Notes: generated by a model not told the origin, from the sequence alone. A stretch of DNA of 64,000 bases from Klebsiella quasipneumoniae subsp. quasipneumoniae (GCF_020525925.1 NZ_CP084876.1:3720001-3784000), one strand, 5' to 3'; shown: positions 38,346-50,940, counted from the first letter of the stretch. Made by a program: numbers and translations.

Positions 38346-40928
38346 ATGCAAGAGCAATACCGCCCGGAAGAGATAGAATCGAAAGTCCAGCTTCACTGGG
38401 ACGAAAATCGTACATTTGAAGTAACTGAAGACGAGAGCAAAGAGAAGTATTACTGCCTGTCGATGCTTCCTTATCCTTCTGGTCGACTACACATGGGTCA
38501 CGTGCGTAACTACACCATCGGCGACGTGATTGCCCGCTATCAGCGCATGCTGGGTAAAAACGTCCTGCAGCCGATTGGCTGGGATGCGTTCGGTCTGCCT
38601 GCGGAAGGCGCGGCGGTAAAAAACAACACCGCGCCAGCGCCGTGGACCTACGACAACATCGCCTACATGAAAAACCAGCTCAAAATGCTGGGCTTCGGCT
38701 ATGACTGGAGCCGTGAGCTGGCGACCTGCACCCCGGAATACTACCGCTGGGAGCAGAAGTTCTTCACCGAGCTGTACAAAAAAGGCCTGGTGTACAAAAA
38801 AACCTCCGCGGTGAACTGGTGCCCGAACGACCAGACCGTACTGGCCAACGAGCAGGTTATCGACGGCTGCTGCTGGCGCTGCGACACCAAAGTCGAGCGT
38901 AAAGAGATCCCGCAGTGGTTTATTAAAATCACCGCCTACGCCGATGAGCTGTTGAACGATCTGGATAAGCTGGACCACTGGCCGGACACCGTGAAGACCA
39001 TGCAGCGCAACTGGATCGGCCGTTCTGAAGGGGTGGAAATCTCCTTTGACGTTAACCATTACGCCGACAAGCTGACCGTCTACACCACCCGCCCGGACAC
39101 CTTTATGGGCTGTACCTACCTGGCGGTCGCTGCGGGTCACCCGCTGGCGCAGCAGGCTGCGGCCAACAATCCGGCGCTGGCCACCTTCATCGACGAATGC
39201 CGCAACACCAAAGTGGCGGAAGCCGACATGGCGACGATGGAGAAAAAAGGCGTCGATACCGGCTTTAAAGCTATCCACCCGCTGACCGGCGAAGAAATTC
39301 CGGTGTGGGCGGCTAACTTCGTGCTGATGGAGTACGGCACCGGCGCGGTGATGGCCGTTCCGGGTCACGACCAGCGCGACTACGAGTTCGCCAGCAAATA
39401 CGGGCTGAACATCAAGCCGGTGATCCTCGCCGCCGACGGTTCTGAGCCAGATCTCTCGGAGCAGGCGCTGACCGAGAAAGGCGTCCTGTTTAACTCCGGC
39501 GAGTTCAGCGGCCTCGATTATGAAGCGGGCTTCAACGCCATTGCCGACAAACTGGCAGCCATGGGCGTCGGCGAACGTAAAATTAACTACCGCCTGCGCG
39601 ACTGGGGCGTGTCCCGTCAGCGCTACTGGGGCGCGCCGATCCCGATGGTCACCCTGGAAGACGGCACCGTGCTGCCGACCCCGGAAGATCAGCTGCCGGT
39701 GATCCTGCCGGAAGACGTGGTCATGGACGGCATCACCAGCCCGATCAAAGCCGATCCTGAATGGGCCAAGACCACGGTTAACGGCCAGCCAGCGCTGCGC
39801 GAAACCGACACCTTTGACACCTTTATGGAGTCCTCCTGGTACTATGCGCGCTACACCTGCCCGCAGTATCAGGAAGGGATGCTGGATTCGCAAGCGGCCA
39901 ACTACTGGCTGCCGGTCGATATCTACATCGGCGGTATCGAACACGCGATCATGCACCTGCTCTACTTCCGCTTCTTCCACAAGCTGATGCGCGACGCGGG
40001 CATGGTCAACTCCGATGAGCCGGCGAAACAGCTGCTGTGCCAGGGCATGGTGCTGGCTGACGCTTTCTACTACGTAGGCGAAAACGGCGAACGTAACTGG
40101 GTCTCCCCGGTTGACGCCATCGTCGAACGTGACGAAAAAGGCCGCATCGTGAAAGCGAAAGACGCGGCGGGCCACGAGCTGGTGTACACCGGCATGAGCA
40201 AGATGTCCAAGTCGAAAAACAACGGCATCGACCCGCAGGTCATGGTTGAGCGCTACGGCGCGGATACCGTGCGTCTGTTCATGATGTTCGCCTCCCCGGC
40301 GGATATGACCCTCGAGTGGCAGGAATCTGGCGTCGAAGGGGCGAACCGCTTCCTGAAACGCGTCTGGAAGCTGGTCTACGAACACACCACCAAAGGGGAC
40401 GTTGCGGCCCTGAACGTGGCGGCGCTGAGTGAAGATCAGAAAGCGCTGCGTCGCGATATCCACAAAACCATCGCCAAAGTGACCGATGACATCGGTCGTC
40501 GTCAGACCTTCAACACCGCCATCGCGGCGATCATGGAGCTGATGAACAAGCTGGCGAAAGCGCCGCAGGAAGATGAGCAGGATCGCGCTCTGATGCAGGA
40601 AGCCCTGCTGGCGGTCGTGCGTATGCTCAACCCGTTCACCCCGCACGCCAGCTTCACCCTGTGGCGTGAGCTGAACGGTGAAGGCGATATCGACAACGCG
40701 CCGTGGCCAGTGGCAGATGAAAGTGCGATGGTGGAAGACAGCACCCTCGTCGTCGTCCAGGTCAACGGCAAAGTTCGTGGTAAAATTACCGTTGCGGTAG
40801 ACGCAACTGAAGAGCAGGTCCGCGAGCGCGCCGGCCAGGAGCATCTGGTGGCGAAGTATCTCGACGGCAAAACCGTGCGTAAAGTGATTTACGTTCCGGG
40901 TAAACTGCTCAATCTGGTCGTTGGCTAA
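38346..40928 (+). CDS. leuS: Leucyl-tRNA synthetase
   Basis: Charges tRNA-Leu, including the leuW species at 22016. The 860-residue class I enzyme (E. coli 860) has the HIGH variant [13 protein letters not shown] near residue 45. A CP1 editing domain (~220-410) contains the conserved [12 protein letters not shown] threonine-rich patch. The KMSKS motif is [13 protein letters not shown] near 620, and a C-terminal domain closes the protein. The start at 38346 ([11 protein letters not shown]) matches the family. It heads leuS-lptE-holA-nadD-cobC. Confidence 0.98.
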   Translation: MQEQYRPEEIESKVQLHWDENRTFEVTEDESKEKYYCLSMLPYPSGRLHMGHVRNYTIGDVIARYQRMLGKNVLQPIGWDAFGLPAEGAAVKNNTAPAPWTYDNIAYMKNQLKMLGFGYDWSRELATCTPEYYRWEQKFFTELYKKGLVYKKTSAVNWCPNDQTVLANEQVIDGCCWRCDTKVERKEIPQWFIKITAYADELLNDLDKLDHWPDTVKTMQRNWIGRSEGVEISFDVNHYADKLTVYTTRPDTFMGCTYLAVAAGHPLAQQAAANNPALATFIDECRNTKVAEADMATMEKKGVDTGFKAIHPLTGEEIPVWAANFVLMEYGTGAVMAVPGHDQRDYEFASKYGLNIKPVILAADGSEPDLSEQALTEKGVLFNSGEFSGLDYEAGFNAIADKLAAMGVGERKINYRLRDWGVSRQRYWGAPIPMVTLEDGTVLPTPEDQLPVILPEDVVMDGITSPIKADPEWAKTTVNGQPALRETDTFDTFMESSWYYARYTCPQYQEGMLDSQAANYWLPVDIYIGGIEHAIMHLLYFRFFHKLMRDAGMVNSDEPAKQLLCQGMVLADAFYYVGENGERNWVSPVDAIVERDEKGRIVKAKDAAGHELVYTGMSKMSKSKNNGIDPQVMVERYGADTVRLFMMFASPADMTLEWQESGVEGANRFLKRVWKLVYEHTTKGDVAALNVAALSEDQKALRRDIHKTIAKVTDDIGRRQTFNTAIAAIMELMNKLAKAPQEDEQDRALMQEALLAVVRMLNPFTPHASFTLWRELNGEGDIDNAPWPVADESAMVEDSTLVVVQVNGKVRGKITVAVDATEEQVRERAGQEHLVAKYLDGKTVRKVIYVPGKLLNLVVG

Positions 40929-40942
40929 GCGCGGGAGGAAGC

Positions 40943-41533
40943 GTGCGATATCTGGTAACAATGTTGTTATCTCTGGCGGTGCTTGCCACCGCCGGCTGTG
41001 GCTGGCATCTGCGTAGCACTACCAAGGTGCCCACCACCATGAAAACCATGATCTTCCAGTCGAGCGATCCGAACGGGCCGTTAAGCCGCGCGGTGCGTAA
41101 TCAGCTGCGTCTTAACGGCGTGGAACTGATCGACGCCAGCACGCTGCGTAAAGATGTCCCTTCTCTGCGCCTCGATGGATCGTCGATTCAGAAAGATACG
41201 GCATCGGTGTTCCAGGACGGTCGTACGGCGGAATATCAGATGGTCATGACCGTTCATGCCAGCGTCCTGATCCCGGGTCACGATATCTATCCGATAACCA
41301 CCAAGGTCTATCGTTCGTTCTTTGATAACCCGCAGGCGGCGCTAGCCAAAGACGCCGAGCAGGATATGATTATCCAGGAAATGTACGATAAAGCGGCGGA
41401 ACAGCTGATTCGTAAACTGCCAAGCGTTCAGGTAGCGGATGTTGAAGCCACCCAGCAGGAAGAAAAACCGGTCGCGGGCAGCACCGCGCCGGCGTCCTCG
41501 GGTAACCGCGTCTCCACCACGCTGGGTCAATGA
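40943..41533 (+). CDS. lptE: LPS-assembly lipoprotein LptE
   Basis: Outer-membrane lipoprotein that plugs the LptD barrel and helps insert LPS. The 196 residues (E. coli 193) start at GTG 40943 with GGGAGGAAG upstream. Lipobox LATAGC places the acylated Cys at 19, followed by [11 protein letters not shown]. The C-terminal ~30 residues are low-complexity (Glu, Ala, Ser). It lies 14 bp after leuS, and its TGA overlaps the holA start. Confidence 0.96.
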   Translation: MRYLVTMLLSLAVLATAGCGWHLRSTTKVPTTMKTMIFQSSDPNGPLSRAVRNQLRLNGVELIDASTLRKDVPSLRLDGSSIQKDTASVFQDGRTAEYQMVMTVHASVLIPGHDIYPITTKVYRSFFDNPQAALAKDAEQDMIIQEMYDKAAEQLIRKLPSVQVADVEATQQEEKPVAGSTAPASSGNRVSTTLGQ

Positions 41534-42564
41534 TGATTCGGTTGTACCCGGAACAGCTCCGCGCGCAGCTCACTGAAGGGCTGCGCGCGGCCTATCTGCT
41601 GCTTGGCAACGATCCTCTGCTGTTGCAGGAAAGCCAGGACGCTATTCGCGAAGCCGCTGCCGCGCAGGGCTTTACCGAACACCACACCTTCACTATCGAT
41701 AGCAGCACCGACTGGCAGGCGCTTTTCGCCTTAAGCCAGGCGATGAGCCTGTTTGCCAGCCGGCAAACCCTGCTGTTGATCCTGCCGGAAAACGGCCCCA
41801 ACGCGGCGATCAACGAACAGCTGGCGACGCTGGTCGGTCTGCTGCACGACGACCTGCTGCTGATCGTTCGCGGCAGTAAGTTGACTAAAGCCCAGGAGAA
41901 TGCCGCGTGGCTCACCGCGCTGGCTCAGCGCGCCGTCCAGGTCAGCTGCCAGACGCCGGAATACGCGCAGCTGCCGCGCTGGCTGGCCGCGCGGGCCAAA
42001 CAGCATCAGCTGCAGCTCGACGACGCGGCCAGCCAGCTGCTGTGCTACTGTTACGAAGGCAATCTGCTGGCGCTGGCGCAGGCGCTGGAGCGTCTGGCGC
42101 TCCTCTGGCCGGACGGTAAGCTGACCCTGCCCCGCGTTGAGCAGGCGGTGAACGATGCCGCGCACTTTACCCCTTACCATTGGGTCGATGCCCTACTGGC
42201 AGGCAAAAGTAAGCGCGTGCTGCACGTTCTGCAGCAGCTCCGTCTTGAAGGCTGCGAGCCGGCGATCCTGCTGCGTACGCTACAGCGGGAGCTGCTGCTG
42301 CTGGTCACCCTCAAGCGCCAGTCGGCGCAGACGCCGCTGCGTTCGCTGTTTGATAAACATCGGGTCTGGCAAAACCGCCGTCAGCTGCTCAGCGACGCCC
42401 TCGCCCGACTCAGCGGCGAACAGCTGCGCCAGGCGGTGACCCTTCTGACCCGCGCGGAACTGACCTTTAAACAGGATTACGGGTACGACGTCTGGCCCGA
42501 ACTGGAAAGTCTTTCGTTGTTGCTCTGCCACAAAGCCCTGGCGGACGTTTTTATTGATGGTTGA
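41533..42564 (+). CDS. holA: DNA polymerase III delta subunit HolA
   Basis: Clamp-loader subunit that opens the beta sliding clamp. It is 343 residues, as in E. coli. The N-terminal domain has the clamp-contact segment [21 protein letters not shown] near residue 65; domain III (~210-343) forms the pentameric collar. Two ATGs (41530, 41533) are adjacent; the second gives the E. coli length, while the first overlaps the lptE TGA as ATGA. nadD starts just after the stop. Confidence 0.96.
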   Translation: MIRLYPEQLRAQLTEGLRAAYLLLGNDPLLLQESQDAIREAAAAQGFTEHHTFTIDSSTDWQALFALSQAMSLFASRQTLLLILPENGPNAAINEQLATLVGLLHDDLLLIVRGSKLTKAQENAAWLTALAQRAVQVSCQTPEYAQLPRWLAARAKQHQLQLDDAASQLLCYCYEGNLLALAQALERLALLWPDGKLTLPRVEQAVNDAAHFTPYHWVDALLAGKSKRVLHVLQQLRLEGCEPAILLRTLQRELLLLVTLKRQSAQTPLRSLFDKHRVWQNRRQLLSDALARLSGEQLRQAVTLLTRAELTFKQDYGYDVWPELESLSLLLCHKALADVFIDG

Positions 42565-42565
42565 T

Positions 42566-43207
42566 ATGACTCACTTACAGGCAATCTATGGCGGCACCTT
42601 CGATCCGGTGCATTATGGTCACCTCAAGCCGGTCGAGATCCTGGCGAATCAGATTGGCCTGAGCAAGGTCATCATCATGCCTAATAACGTCCCGCCGCAT
42701 CGTCCCCAGCCGGAAGCCACCAGCGCCCAGCGCGTGCACATGCTGAAGCTGGCGATTGCCGATAAGCCGCTGTTCACGCTCGATGAACGCGAACTGCGGC
42801 GCGATACCCCCTCCTGGACGGCGCAAACGCTGCAGGAGTGGCGCCAGGAGCAGGGGCCGCACAAGCCGCTGGCGTTTATCATTGGCCAGGATTCGCTGCT
42901 CACCTTTCCCACCTGGCATAACTATGAAACCATCCTCGACAATGTCCACCTGATTGTCTGCCGCCGGCCGGGTTACCCGCTGACCATGGCCCATGAGGCC
43001 GATCAGCGCTGGCTGGATCGCCATTTAACCCACGACGTGGAGTCTTTGCATCACCGCCCTTCCGGCGTGATCTACCTGGCTGAGACCCCGTGGTTCGATA
43101 TTTCGGCGACGATCATTCGCCAGCGCCTTGAGCGCGGCGAGTCCTGCGCCGAGATGCTGCCGGCCGCGGTGCTGGACTACATCCGCGAGCAGGGTCTCTA
43201 TTGCTGA
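42566..43207 (+). CDS. nadD: Nicotinate-mononucleotide adenylyltransferase
   Basis: Makes deamido-NAD from nicotinate mononucleotide and ATP, a late NAD step. It is 213 residues, as in E. coli. Nucleotidyltransferase motifs: [14 protein letters not shown] near residue 8 (HxGH) and ISATIIRQR near 180 (the ISSTxxR variant). The start at 42566 ([10 protein letters not shown]) fits; ATG at 42557 would add three residues and overlap holA. Part of the leuS operon. Confidence 0.96.
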   Translation: MTHLQAIYGGTFDPVHYGHLKPVEILANQIGLSKVIIMPNNVPPHRPQPEATSAQRVHMLKLAIADKPLFTLDERELRRDTPSWTAQTLQEWRQEQGPHKPLAFIIGQDSLLTFPTWHNYETILDNVHLIVCRRPGYPLTMAHEADQRWLDRHLTHDVESLHHRPSGVIYLAETPWFDISATIIRQRLERGESCAEMLPAAVLDYIREQGLYC

Positions 43208-43279
43208 CCCCGGGCTGGGCCTGGCGCGAAAAAAGCGCTATCGTAACGCCACCTCTCCAACGCCTGTCAGAGCCTGTTC

Positions 43280-43909
43280 ATGAAATTGTGGTTAGTTCGC
43301 CATGGCGAAACCGAAGCTAACGTTGCCGGGTTATACAGCGGCCATGCCCCCACGCCCCTGACGCCGCGCGGCGTCGCTCAGGCGCGAGCGCTCGGTGAAC
43401 GACTGCGCGCGGCGCCTTTCGATAAAGTCTTCTGCAGCGAGCTGGCGCGGACCGGGACAACGGCCGATCTGCTGCTTGGCGATCGCGCTATCCCGCGCGA
43501 ATGCCATGCCGCGCTCAATGAGATGTTTTTCGGCGACTGGGAGATGCGCCATCATCGCGACCTCCAGCGAGAAGATGCGGAAAACTATGCCGCATGGTGC
43601 GCTGACTGGCAGCACGCGGCCCCGACCAACGGCGAAAGCTTTCAGCGTTTTGCCCGCCGTGTCAGCGAGTTTACCCCCACGCTGACCGACTGCCGCCATC
43701 TTGACCACCTGCTGATCGTCGGCCATCAGGGCGTCCTGAGCCTGCTGACCGCCCTGCTGTTGCAGATGCCCGCCGCGGCGATGTGGCACTTTCCGATAGC
43801 CCATGGCGCCTGGAGTCTCCTCGACATTCGCGACGATTTCACCACCCTGCGGGTATTAAATAGCCAGGCCGTCTGGCAGCCGCAACAAGAATTCCCGCCG
43901 AACCATTGA
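43280..43909 (+). CDS. cobC: Alpha-ribazole phosphatase CobC
   Basis: Histidine phosphatase removing phosphate from alpha-ribazole-5'-P (or adenosylcobalamin-P) in nucleotide-loop assembly of B12. The 209 residues have the LVRHGETEAN motif with catalytic His8 and GHQGVLSLL with the second His near 150. It lies 72 bp after nadD on the same strand. The gap to rsfS (222 bp) contains no gene; a TATACT -10-like box near 44079 may serve rsfS. Confidence 0.92.
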   Translation: MKLWLVRHGETEANVAGLYSGHAPTPLTPRGVAQARALGERLRAAPFDKVFCSELARTGTTADLLLGDRAIPRECHAALNEMFFGDWEMRHHRDLQREDAENYAAWCADWQHAAPTNGESFQRFARRVSEFTPTLTDCRHLDHLLIVGHQGVLSLLTALLLQMPAAAMWHFPIAHGAWSLLDIRDDFTTLRVLNSQAVWQPQQEFPPNH

Positions 43910-44020
43910 CAGGCCAGAGCAGGCTGCTATTCTCCGCTGCCAGGCAGCATCCGCCAAAGCAGGTTTGCAGAAATTGTTTTACAAAAATGGCGATGCAATC
44001 CTCGGCGAGGGATGGGATGA

Positions 44021-44449
<429 letters not shown>

Positions 44450-44452
44450 TGC

Positions 44453-44920
44453 GTGAAGTTGCAGCTGGTGGCCGTTGGCACCAAAATGCCGGACTGGGTA
44501 CAGACCGGCTTTAGCGAGTATCTGCGCCGTTTTCCCAAAGATATGCCGTTCGAACTGGTGGAGATCCCTGCCGGTAAGCGCGGCAAGAACGCTGATATCA
44601 AGCGCATCCTCGAAAAAGAGGGCGAGATGATGTTAGCCGCTGCCGGTAAAAACCGCATCGTGACCCTGGATATTCCGGGTAAACCATGGGATACGCCGCA
44701 GCTGGCGCGCGAACTGGAACGCTGGAAACAGGACGGGCGCGACGTCAGTTTGCTGGTCGGCGGCCCGGAAGGCCTCTCTCCAGCCTGTAAAGCAGCGGCG
44801 GAACAGAGTTGGTCGCTCTCCACCCTCACCTTACCTCACCCGCTGGTGCGCGTACTGGTGGCCGAGAGCTTGTATCGGGCGTGGAGCATTACCACCAACC
44901 ATCCGTACCACCGTGAGTAA
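44453..44920 (+). CDS. rlmH: 23S rRNA (pseudouridine1915-N3)-methyltransferase RlmH
   Basis: SPOUT methyltransferase acting on pseudouridine 1915 of 23S rRNA in the 70S ribosome. It is 155 residues, as in E. coli. The trefoil-knot SAM site is visible as [11 protein letters not shown] near 100-110 and [18 protein letters not shown] near the end. It starts with GTG at 44453. It sits between rsfS and mrdA, the conserved ybeB-ybeA-mrdAB order. Confidence 0.96.
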   Translation: MKLQLVAVGTKMPDWVQTGFSEYLRRFPKDMPFELVEIPAGKRGKNADIKRILEKEGEMMLAAAGKNRIVTLDIPGKPWDTPQLARELERWKQDGRDVSLLVGGPEGLSPACKAAAEQSWSLSTLTLPHPLVRVLVAESLYRAWSITTNHPYHRE

Positions 44921-44947
44921 TGATGATCAGGGTAGACTGAGCAGCGA

Positions 44948-46849
44948 ATGAAATTACAGAATTCTTTCCGCGACTATACGGCTGAATCCTCGCTGTTCGT
45001 GCGCCGGGCGCTGGTCGCTTTTTTGGGGATTTTGCTGCTTACCGGCGTTCTGATCGCCAACCTGTACAATGTGCAAATCGTTCGCTTCGACGACTATCAG
45101 ACGCGCTCGAACGAAAACCGCATCAAGCTGGTGCCGATCCCGCCGAGCCGCGGCATTATTTACGATCGCAACGGCACCCCGCTGGCGCTTAACCGCACCA
45201 TTTATCAGCTGGAGATGATGCCGGAGAAAGTCGATAACGTGCAGCAGACGCTGGATGCGCTACGCGATGTCGTCGATTTAACCGACGATGATATCGCCGG
45301 TTTCAAAAAGGAGCGCGCCCGCTCCCATCGCTTTACTTCGATTCCGGTCAAGGTCAACCTCAGCGAAGTGCAGGTGGCCCGCTTTGCCGTCAACCAGTAC
45401 CGCTTTCCCGGTGTGGAAGTCAAAGGCTACAAGCGCCGTTACTACCCCTATAACTCGGCGCTGACGCACGTCATCGGCTACGTGTCGAAAATTAACGATA
45501 AAGACGTCGACCGCCTCGATAAAGAGGGCAAACTGGCCAACTACGCCTCGACCCATGACATCGGTAAGCTGGGTATTGAGCGTTATTACGAGGACGTCCT
45601 GCACGGTCAGACCGGCTACGAAGAGGTTGAAGTAAACAACCGCGGCCGCGTTATTCGTCAGCTCAAAGAGGTGCCTCCGCAGGCCGGACGCGACATCTAC
45701 CTCACCCTCGACCTCAAGCTACAGCAGTATATCGAAACGCTGCTGGCCGGCAGCCGCGCCGCGGTGGTGGTCACCGACCCGCGTACCGGCGCCATTCTGG
45801 CGCTGGTTTCGACGCCGAGCTACGACCCGAACCTGTTCGTCGACGGCATCTCCAGCAAAGATTACTCCGGCCTGCTCAACGATCCCAACACGCCGCTGGT
45901 CAACCGTGCGACGCAAGGGGTCTATCCGCCGGCATCGACGGTCAAACCGTACGTCGCCGTCTCGGCGCTGAGCGCCGGGGTGATCACGCGCAATACCAGC
46001 CTGTTCGACCCGGGCTGGTGGCAGCTGCCCGGCTCGGAAAAACGCTATCGTGACTGGAAAAAATGGGGCCACGGCCATCTGAACGTCACCAAAGCGCTGG
46101 AGGAGTCCGCGGATACCTATTTCTATCAGGTCGCCTATGACATGGGCATCGATCGCCTCTCGGAGTGGATGAGCAAGTTCGGCTACGGCCACTATACCGG
46201 TATCGACCTCGCCGAAGAGCGCTCGGGCAACATGCCGACCCGCGAATGGAAGCTCAAACGCTTTAAGAAACCCTGGTACCAGGGGGACACCATTCCGGTG
46301 GGCATAGGCCAGGGTTACTGGACCGCCACGCCGATCCAGATGAACAAAGCGCTGATGATCCTGATTAACGACGGGGTGGTGAAAGTGCCGCACCTGCTGC
46401 AAAGCACCGTGGAAGACGGCAAGCCCGTTCCGTGGGTCCAGCCTCATGAGCCGCCGGTAGGCGACATCCATTCCGGCTACTGGGAAATCGCCAAAGACGG
46501 CATGTTCGGCGTGGCCAACCGCGGCAACGGCACCGCGCACAAATATTTCGCCAGCGCGCCGTATAAAATCGCGGCCAAGTCCGGTACCGCCCAGGTGTTC
46601 GGCCTGAAGGCCAACGAAACCTATAACGCGCACCGAATCTCTGAGCGTCTGCGTGACCATAAACTGATGACGGCGTTTGCGCCTTATAACAACCCGCAGG
46701 TTGCCGTGGCGATGATCCTGGAAAACGGCGGTGCCGGCCCGGCGGTCGGTACGATTATGCGCCAAATCCTCGATCACATCATGCTGGGCGATAACAACAC
46801 CACGCTGCCAAGCGAAAACCCGGCGGTAACCGCAGGGGAGGATCAATAA
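44948..46849 (+). CDS. mrdA: Penicillin-binding protein 2 (elongasome transpeptidase)
   Basis: Inner-membrane transpeptidase cross-linking peptidoglycan during rod elongation, working with RodA. The 633 residues contain a cytoplasmic N-terminus, a TM helix near 22-42 ([20 protein letters not shown]), a pedestal with [11 protein letters not shown], and the transpeptidase motifs YPPASTVKP (Ser330), EESADTYFY (SxD) and AAKSGTAQV (KSGT). Target of mecillinam in relatives. TAATG overlap with mrdB. Confidence 0.97.
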   Translation: MKLQNSFRDYTAESSLFVRRALVAFLGILLLTGVLIANLYNVQIVRFDDYQTRSNENRIKLVPIPPSRGIIYDRNGTPLALNRTIYQLEMMPEKVDNVQQTLDALRDVVDLTDDDIAGFKKERARSHRFTSIPVKVNLSEVQVARFAVNQYRFPGVEVKGYKRRYYPYNSALTHVIGYVSKINDKDVDRLDKEGKLANYASTHDIGKLGIERYYEDVLHGQTGYEEVEVNNRGRVIRQLKEVPPQAGRDIYLTLDLKLQQYIETLLAGSRAAVVVTDPRTGAILALVSTPSYDPNLFVDGISSKDYSGLLNDPNTPLVNRATQGVYPPASTVKPYVAVSALSAGVITRNTSLFDPGWWQLPGSEKRYRDWKKWGHGHLNVTKALEESADTYFYQVAYDMGIDRLSEWMSKFGYGHYTGIDLAEERSGNMPTREWKLKRFKKPWYQGDTIPVGIGQGYWTATPIQMNKALMILINDGVVKVPHLLQSTVEDGKPVPWVQPHEPPVGDIHSGYWEIAKDGMFGVANRGNGTAHKYFASAPYKIAAKSGTAQVFGLKANETYNAHRISERLRDHKLMTAFAPYNNPQVAVAMILENGGAGPAVGTIMRQILDHIMLGDNNTTLPSENPAVTAGEDQ

Positions 46850-47961
46850 TGACGGATAATCCGAACAAAAAATCGCTGTGGGATAAGATCCATCTTGACC
46901 CCACTATGGTGCTGATCCTGCTGGCGCTGCTGACCTACAGCGCGCTGGTTATCTGGAGCGCCAGCGGTCAGGACGTCGGCATGATGGAGCGTAAAATCGG
47001 CCAGATCGCCATGGGCGTGGTGATCATGATCGTCATGGCGCAGATCCCGCCGCGGGTCTATGAGGGCTGGGCGCCCTACCTCTATATTTTCTGTATTATT
47101 CTGCTGGTGGCCGTCGACGCCTTCGGCGCCATCTCCAAAGGGGCGCAGCGCTGGCTGGATCTCGGTATCGTCCGCTTTCAGCCGTCGGAGATTGCAAAAA
47201 TCGCCGTGCCGCTGATGGTGGCGCGCTTTATTAACCGCGACGTCTGCCCGCCTTCGCTGAAGAATACCGGTATTGCCCTGGTGCTGATCTTCCTGCCGAC
47301 GCTGCTGGTGGCGGCGCAGCCTGACCTCGGGACCTCGATTCTGATCGCCCTCTCCGGTCTGTTTGTGCTGTTCCTCTCCGGCCTCAGCTGGCGCCTGATC
47401 GGCATTGCGGTGGTGCTGGTCGCCGCCTTTATCCCAATTTTGTGGTTCTTCCTGATGCACGACTATCAGCGCCAGCGCGTGATGATGCTGCTCGATCCGG
47501 AAACCGACCCGCTGGGCGCGGGGTATCACATTATTCAGTCTAAAATTGCCATTGGCTCCGGCGGTCTGCGCGGCAAAGGCTGGCTGCACGGCACCCAGTC
47601 GCAGCTGGAGTTCCTGCCGGAACGCCATACCGACTTTATCTTTGCCGTTCTCGCCGAAGAGCTGGGCCTGATTGGCGTGCTGATCCTGCTGGCGCTCTAT
47701 ATTCTGCTGATCATGCGCGGACTGTGGATCGCCGCCCAGGCGCAGACCACCTTTGGCCGGGTCATGGCCGGTGGTTTAATGTTGATTTTATTCGTTTATG
47801 TCTTCGTAAATATTGGTATGGTGAGTGGTATTTTACCGGTGGTGGGCGTACCGTTGCCGCTGGTGAGCTACGGGGGCTCCGCCCTGATCGTATTGATGGC
47901 CGGGTTTGGTATCGTGATGTCGATCCATACCCACAGAAAAATGTTGTCGAAAAGCGTTTAA
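46849..47961 (+). CDS. mrdB: Peptidoglycan glycosyltransferase RodA (SEDS)
   Basis: Polymerises lipid II during elongation as the partner of PBP2. It is 370 residues, as in E. coli, with about ten membrane helices. SEDS motifs are visible: [39 protein letters not shown] and [18 protein letters not shown]. It starts on the last base of the mrdA stop, so the pair is translationally coupled. rlpA follows after 11 bases. Confidence 0.97.
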   Translation: MTDNPNKKSLWDKIHLDPTMVLILLALLTYSALVIWSASGQDVGMMERKIGQIAMGVVIMIVMAQIPPRVYEGWAPYLYIFCIILLVAVDAFGAISKGAQRWLDLGIVRFQPSEIAKIAVPLMVARFINRDVCPPSLKNTGIALVLIFLPTLLVAAQPDLGTSILIALSGLFVLFLSGLSWRLIGIAVVLVAAFIPILWFFLMHDYQRQRVMMLLDPETDPLGAGYHIIQSKIAIGSGGLRGKGWLHGTQSQLEFLPERHTDFIFAVLAEELGLIGVLILLALYILLIMRGLWIAAQAQTTFGRVMAGGLMLILFVYVFVNIGMVSGILPVVGVPLPLVSYGGSALIVLMAGFGIVMSIHTHRKMLSKSV

Positions 47962-47972
47962 AGGGGTTCGCA

Positions 47973-49121
47973 ATGCGTAAGCAATGGCTGGGGATCTGCA
48001 TAGCAGCGGGGCTGCTGGCGGCATGTTCGAGTGATGACGTGCAACAAAAGACGGTCAGTACTCCACAGCCGGCCGTCTGTAATGGCCCGACGGTTGAGAT
48101 CAGCGGCGCCGATCCGCAGTATGAAACGCCGAACGCGACGGCGAATCAGGATTATGAGCGCGACGGTAAGCGCTACAACATCGTCCAGGATCCGGCAAAC
48201 TTTACTCAGGCCGGTTTCGCGGCGATCTATGACGCGGAACCCAACAGCAACCTGACCGCCAGCGGTGAAACCTTCGACCCGACGCAGTTGACCGCGGCGC
48301 ACCCGACGCTGCCGATCCCGAGCTATGCGCGGATCACCAACCTCGCCAACGGGCGCATGATCGTCGTGCGGATTAACGATCGCGGTCCCTACGGCAACGA
48401 TCGGGTTATCTCGCTCTCCCGCGCGTCCGCCGATCGCCTGAACACCTCGAACAACACCAAAGTGCGTATCGACCCGATCATCGTCGCGCCTGACGGTTCG
48501 CTTTCCGGCCCGGGAATGGCTTGTACCACCGTCGCCAAACAGACTTACGCCCTGCCCGCCCGTCCGAATCTGGACGGCGGTGACGCCGCTGGCATGAGCC
48601 AGCCCGCGCCCACTGACGTTCGCCCGATCAGCAACAGCACGCTGAAGCCGGAAGACAGCGTTGGCGCACCGGTGAACAGCGGCGGTTTTCTCGGCGCCCC
48701 GACGCCGCTGAACAGCGGCGTGCTGGAGAGCAGCGAACCCGTGGCCGCCGCCGCGACGGCACCTGCCGCCGGCGCCACGCCAGCAGCGCCGGTAACCGCG
48801 CCCGGCTCCATCCAGGGTAGCGTCGCGCCCGCAGCGGCCACCGCCGCAGCCGCCGGCGCCGTTGCCGCTTCGTCTTCCACCGCCTCCAGCGCCAGCGGTA
48901 GCTTTGTCGTGCAGGTGGGCGCAGTGAGCGACCAGGCGCGGGCGCAGCAGTATCAGCAGCGTCTGAGCCAGCAGTTCTCTGTGCCAGGCCGGGTCATGCA
49001 AAACGGCGCGGTGTGGCGTATTCAGCTGGGGCCGTTTGCCGACAAGGCGCAGGCCAGCGCCGTTCAGCAGCGCCTGCAAAGCGAAGCGCAGCTGCAGTCT
49101 TTTATTACTCGCGCCAACTAA
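47973..49121 (+). CDS. rlpA: Lipoprotein RlpA (septal-ring, SPOR domain)
   Basis: Outer-membrane lipoprotein; in Pseudomonas a lytic transglycosylase on naked glycans, with activity in enterobacteria less clear. The 382 residues (E. coli about 362) contain lipobox LLAAC at Cys18, a double-psi beta-barrel domain (~75-175; YARITNLANGRMIVVRINDRGPYGNDRVI), an Ala/Pro-rich linker (~265-300) and a C-terminal SPOR domain (GSFVVQVGAVSDQARAQ onward, ~307-382). The extra length is in the linker. The start at 47973 gives the signal peptide; the longer open frame lies inside mrdB in another phase. Confidence 0.95.
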   Translation: MRKQWLGICIAAGLLAACSSDDVQQKTVSTPQPAVCNGPTVEISGADPQYETPNATANQDYERDGKRYNIVQDPANFTQAGFAAIYDAEPNSNLTASGETFDPTQLTAAHPTLPIPSYARITNLANGRMIVVRINDRGPYGNDRVISLSRASADRLNTSNNTKVRIDPIIVAPDGSLSGPGMACTTVAKQTYALPARPNLDGGDAAGMSQPAPTDVRPISNSTLKPEDSVGAPVNSGGFLGAPTPLNSGVLESSEPVAAAATAPAAGATPAAPVTAPGSIQGSVAPAAATAAAAGAVAASSSTASSASGSFVVQVGAVSDQARAQQYQQRLSQQFSVPGRVMQNGAVWRIQLGPFADKAQASAVQQRLQSEAQLQSFITRAN

Positions 49122-49260
49122 AGGCCGCGGGCAGCCCGTTCACCTTGCGCATGTAAAAGTCATTAACAAACTCATGCGCAATGTCGGATGCTGGCCCGCA
49201 GAGCATTTGCTATAGTAAGGCACTTTTTTTAACTCCATCACGGATGCCGTTGTTCTGACC

Positions 49261-50460
49261 ATGAAGACCTCTTTCACCGCTCGTTTACTCATCACGGCGC
49301 TCTCCGTTGCAGCGCTCTCCTCCGCTGCCCGCGCCGATGACCTGAATATCAAAACGATGATCCCAGGCGCCCCGCAGATTGACGCCGAATCCTGGATCCT
49401 TATCGATTACAACTCTGGCAAGGTGCTGGCTGAAAACAACGCCGACTCCCGCCGCGACCCGGCCAGTCTGACCAAAATGATGACCAGCTATGTTATCGGT
49501 CAGGCGATGAAAGCGGGCAAATTCAAAGAGTCCGATCTGGTCACCGTCGGCAACGACGCCTGGGCCACCGGCAACCCGGTATTCAAAGGCTCTTCCCTGA
49601 TGTTCCTCAAGCCGGGGATGCAGGTGCCGGTTTCCCAGCTGATCCGCGGTATCAACCTGCAGTCCGGTAACGATGCCTGCGTGGCGATGGCCGACTATGT
49701 CGCCGGCAGCCAGGACGCCTTCGTCAGCCTGATGAACAACTACGTCAACGCCCTCGGCCTGAAAAACACCCATTTCCAGACTGTTCACGGCCTCGATGCT
49801 GACGGCCAGTTCAGCTCGGCGCGCGACATGGCGCTGATTGGCCAGGCGCTGATCCGCGACGTGCCGAACGAGTACTCCATCTATCGTGAGAAAGAGTTCA
49901 CTTTCAACGGTATCCGCCAGCTGAACCGTAATGGCCTGCTGTGGGATAACAGCCTGAACGTCGACGGCATCAAAACCGGCCACACCGACAAAGCGGGCTA
50001 CAACCTTGTCGCTTCCGCCACCGAAGGGCAGATGCGTCTGATCTCGGCGGTAATGGGCGGCCGGACGTTCAAAGGGCGTGAGTCGGAAAGCAAAAAACTG
50101 CTGACCTGGGGCTTCCGCTTCTTCGAAACCGTCAACCCAATTAAAGCCGGCAAAGAGTTTGCTTCCGAACCGGCCTGGTTCGGCGACAGCGATCGCGCTT
50201 CGCTGGGGGTGGATAAAGACGTCTACCTGACCATCCCGCGCGGCCGGATGAAAGATCTGAAAGCCAGCTACGTGCTGAATAACACTGAGCTGCATGCACC
50301 GCTGCAGAAAAACCAGGTCGTCGGCACCATTAACTTCCAGCTGGATGGTAAAACCATTGACCAGCGCCCGCTGGTGGTGCTGCAGGAAATTCCGGAAGGT
50401 AATTTCTTCGGTAAAATTATTGATTACATTAAATTAATGTTCCACCACTGGTTTGGTTAA
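49261..50460 (+). CDS. dacA: D-alanyl-D-alanine carboxypeptidase PBP5
   Basis: Trims the terminal D-Ala of peptidoglycan stem peptides in the periplasm. The 399 residues have signal peptide 1-26 (cut near ARA-D), SLTK with Ser69 and Lys72, SGN within [13 protein letters not shown] as [11 protein letters not shown], and a C-terminal amphipathic anchor ([18 protein letters not shown]). It follows rlpA by 139 bp with its own likely promoter, and ends before the terminator at 50522. Confidence 0.97.
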   Translation: MKTSFTARLLITALSVAALSSAARADDLNIKTMIPGAPQIDAESWILIDYNSGKVLAENNADSRRDPASLTKMMTSYVIGQAMKAGKFKESDLVTVGNDAWATGNPVFKGSSLMFLKPGMQVPVSQLIRGINLQSGNDACVAMADYVAGSQDAFVSLMNNYVNALGLKNTHFQTVHGLDADGQFSSARDMALIGQALIRDVPNEYSIYREKEFTFNGIRQLNRNGLLWDNSLNVDGIKTGHTDKAGYNLVASATEGQMRLISAVMGGRTFKGRESESKKLLTWGFRFFETVNPIKAGKEFASEPAWFGDSDRASLGVDKDVYLTIPRGRMKDLKASYVLNNTELHAPLQKNQVVGTINFQLDGKTIDQRPLVVLQEIPEGNFFGKIIDYIKLMFHHWFG

Positions 50461-50521
50461 AAATCGAACACTTGAAAGTGTGATTTCCATCCCCATATAC
50501 TATTCATCCAAGTAACCTGAT

Positions 50522-50554
50522 AACTCCCGCCCTTGGTGGGAGTTATTATTTTGT
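50522..50554 (+). terminator. dacA terminator
   Basis: AACTCCCGCC...GGGAGTT stem with CTTGGT loop region, then ATTATTTTG. It lies 60 bases after the dacA stop and just before ybeD. Confidence 0.75.
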
Positions 50555-50572
50555 CGTAACACCGGAGCTGAC

Positions 50573-50836
50573 ATGAAAACCAAACTTAACGAACTGCTTG
50601 AATTCCCTACGCCATTTACTTACAAAGTAATGGGGCAGGCGTTGCCTGAGCTGGTTGATCAGGTGGTGGAAGTGGTACAGCGCCATGCGCCTGGTGATTA
50701 CTCGCCGTCAGTAAAACCGAGCAGCAAAGGTAACTACCACTCGGTCTCCATCACCATCAACGCCACTCACATTGAACAAGTGGAAACGCTGTACGAAGAG
50801 TTAGGCAATATCGATATCGTTCGGATGGTGCTGTAA
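50573..50836 (+). CDS. ybeD: DUF493 family protein YbeD
   Basis: 87-residue conserved protein, ACT-like fold in E. coli, function not known. Sequence [20 protein letters not shown] at the N-terminus and [20 protein letters not shown] near the C-terminus are family-typical. The position between dacA and lipB is conserved, and a regulatory role linked to lipoate synthesis has been suggested only from that. No catalytic motif seen. Confidence 0.92.
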   Translation: MKTKLNELLEFPTPFTYKVMGQALPELVDQVVEVVQRHAPGDYSPSVKPSSKGNYHSVSITINATHIEQVETLYEELGNIDIVRMVL

Positions 50837-50940
50837 CCTTTTCCCTGACCCGGCCGCCGTGCCGGGTCTTCTCATTCCCTCCCGCACGGCTGTGATATAC
50901 TCCCCGACCTGAATTCTCTCTTCCCGGCGGAGATGTTGTT

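Noticed and set aside
38487-40961. 824-codon open frame antisense to leuS
   Set aside because: Shadow frame over a highly conserved, high-GC gene; its translation shows no domain and is His/Val/Arg-rich as expected of an antisense reading.
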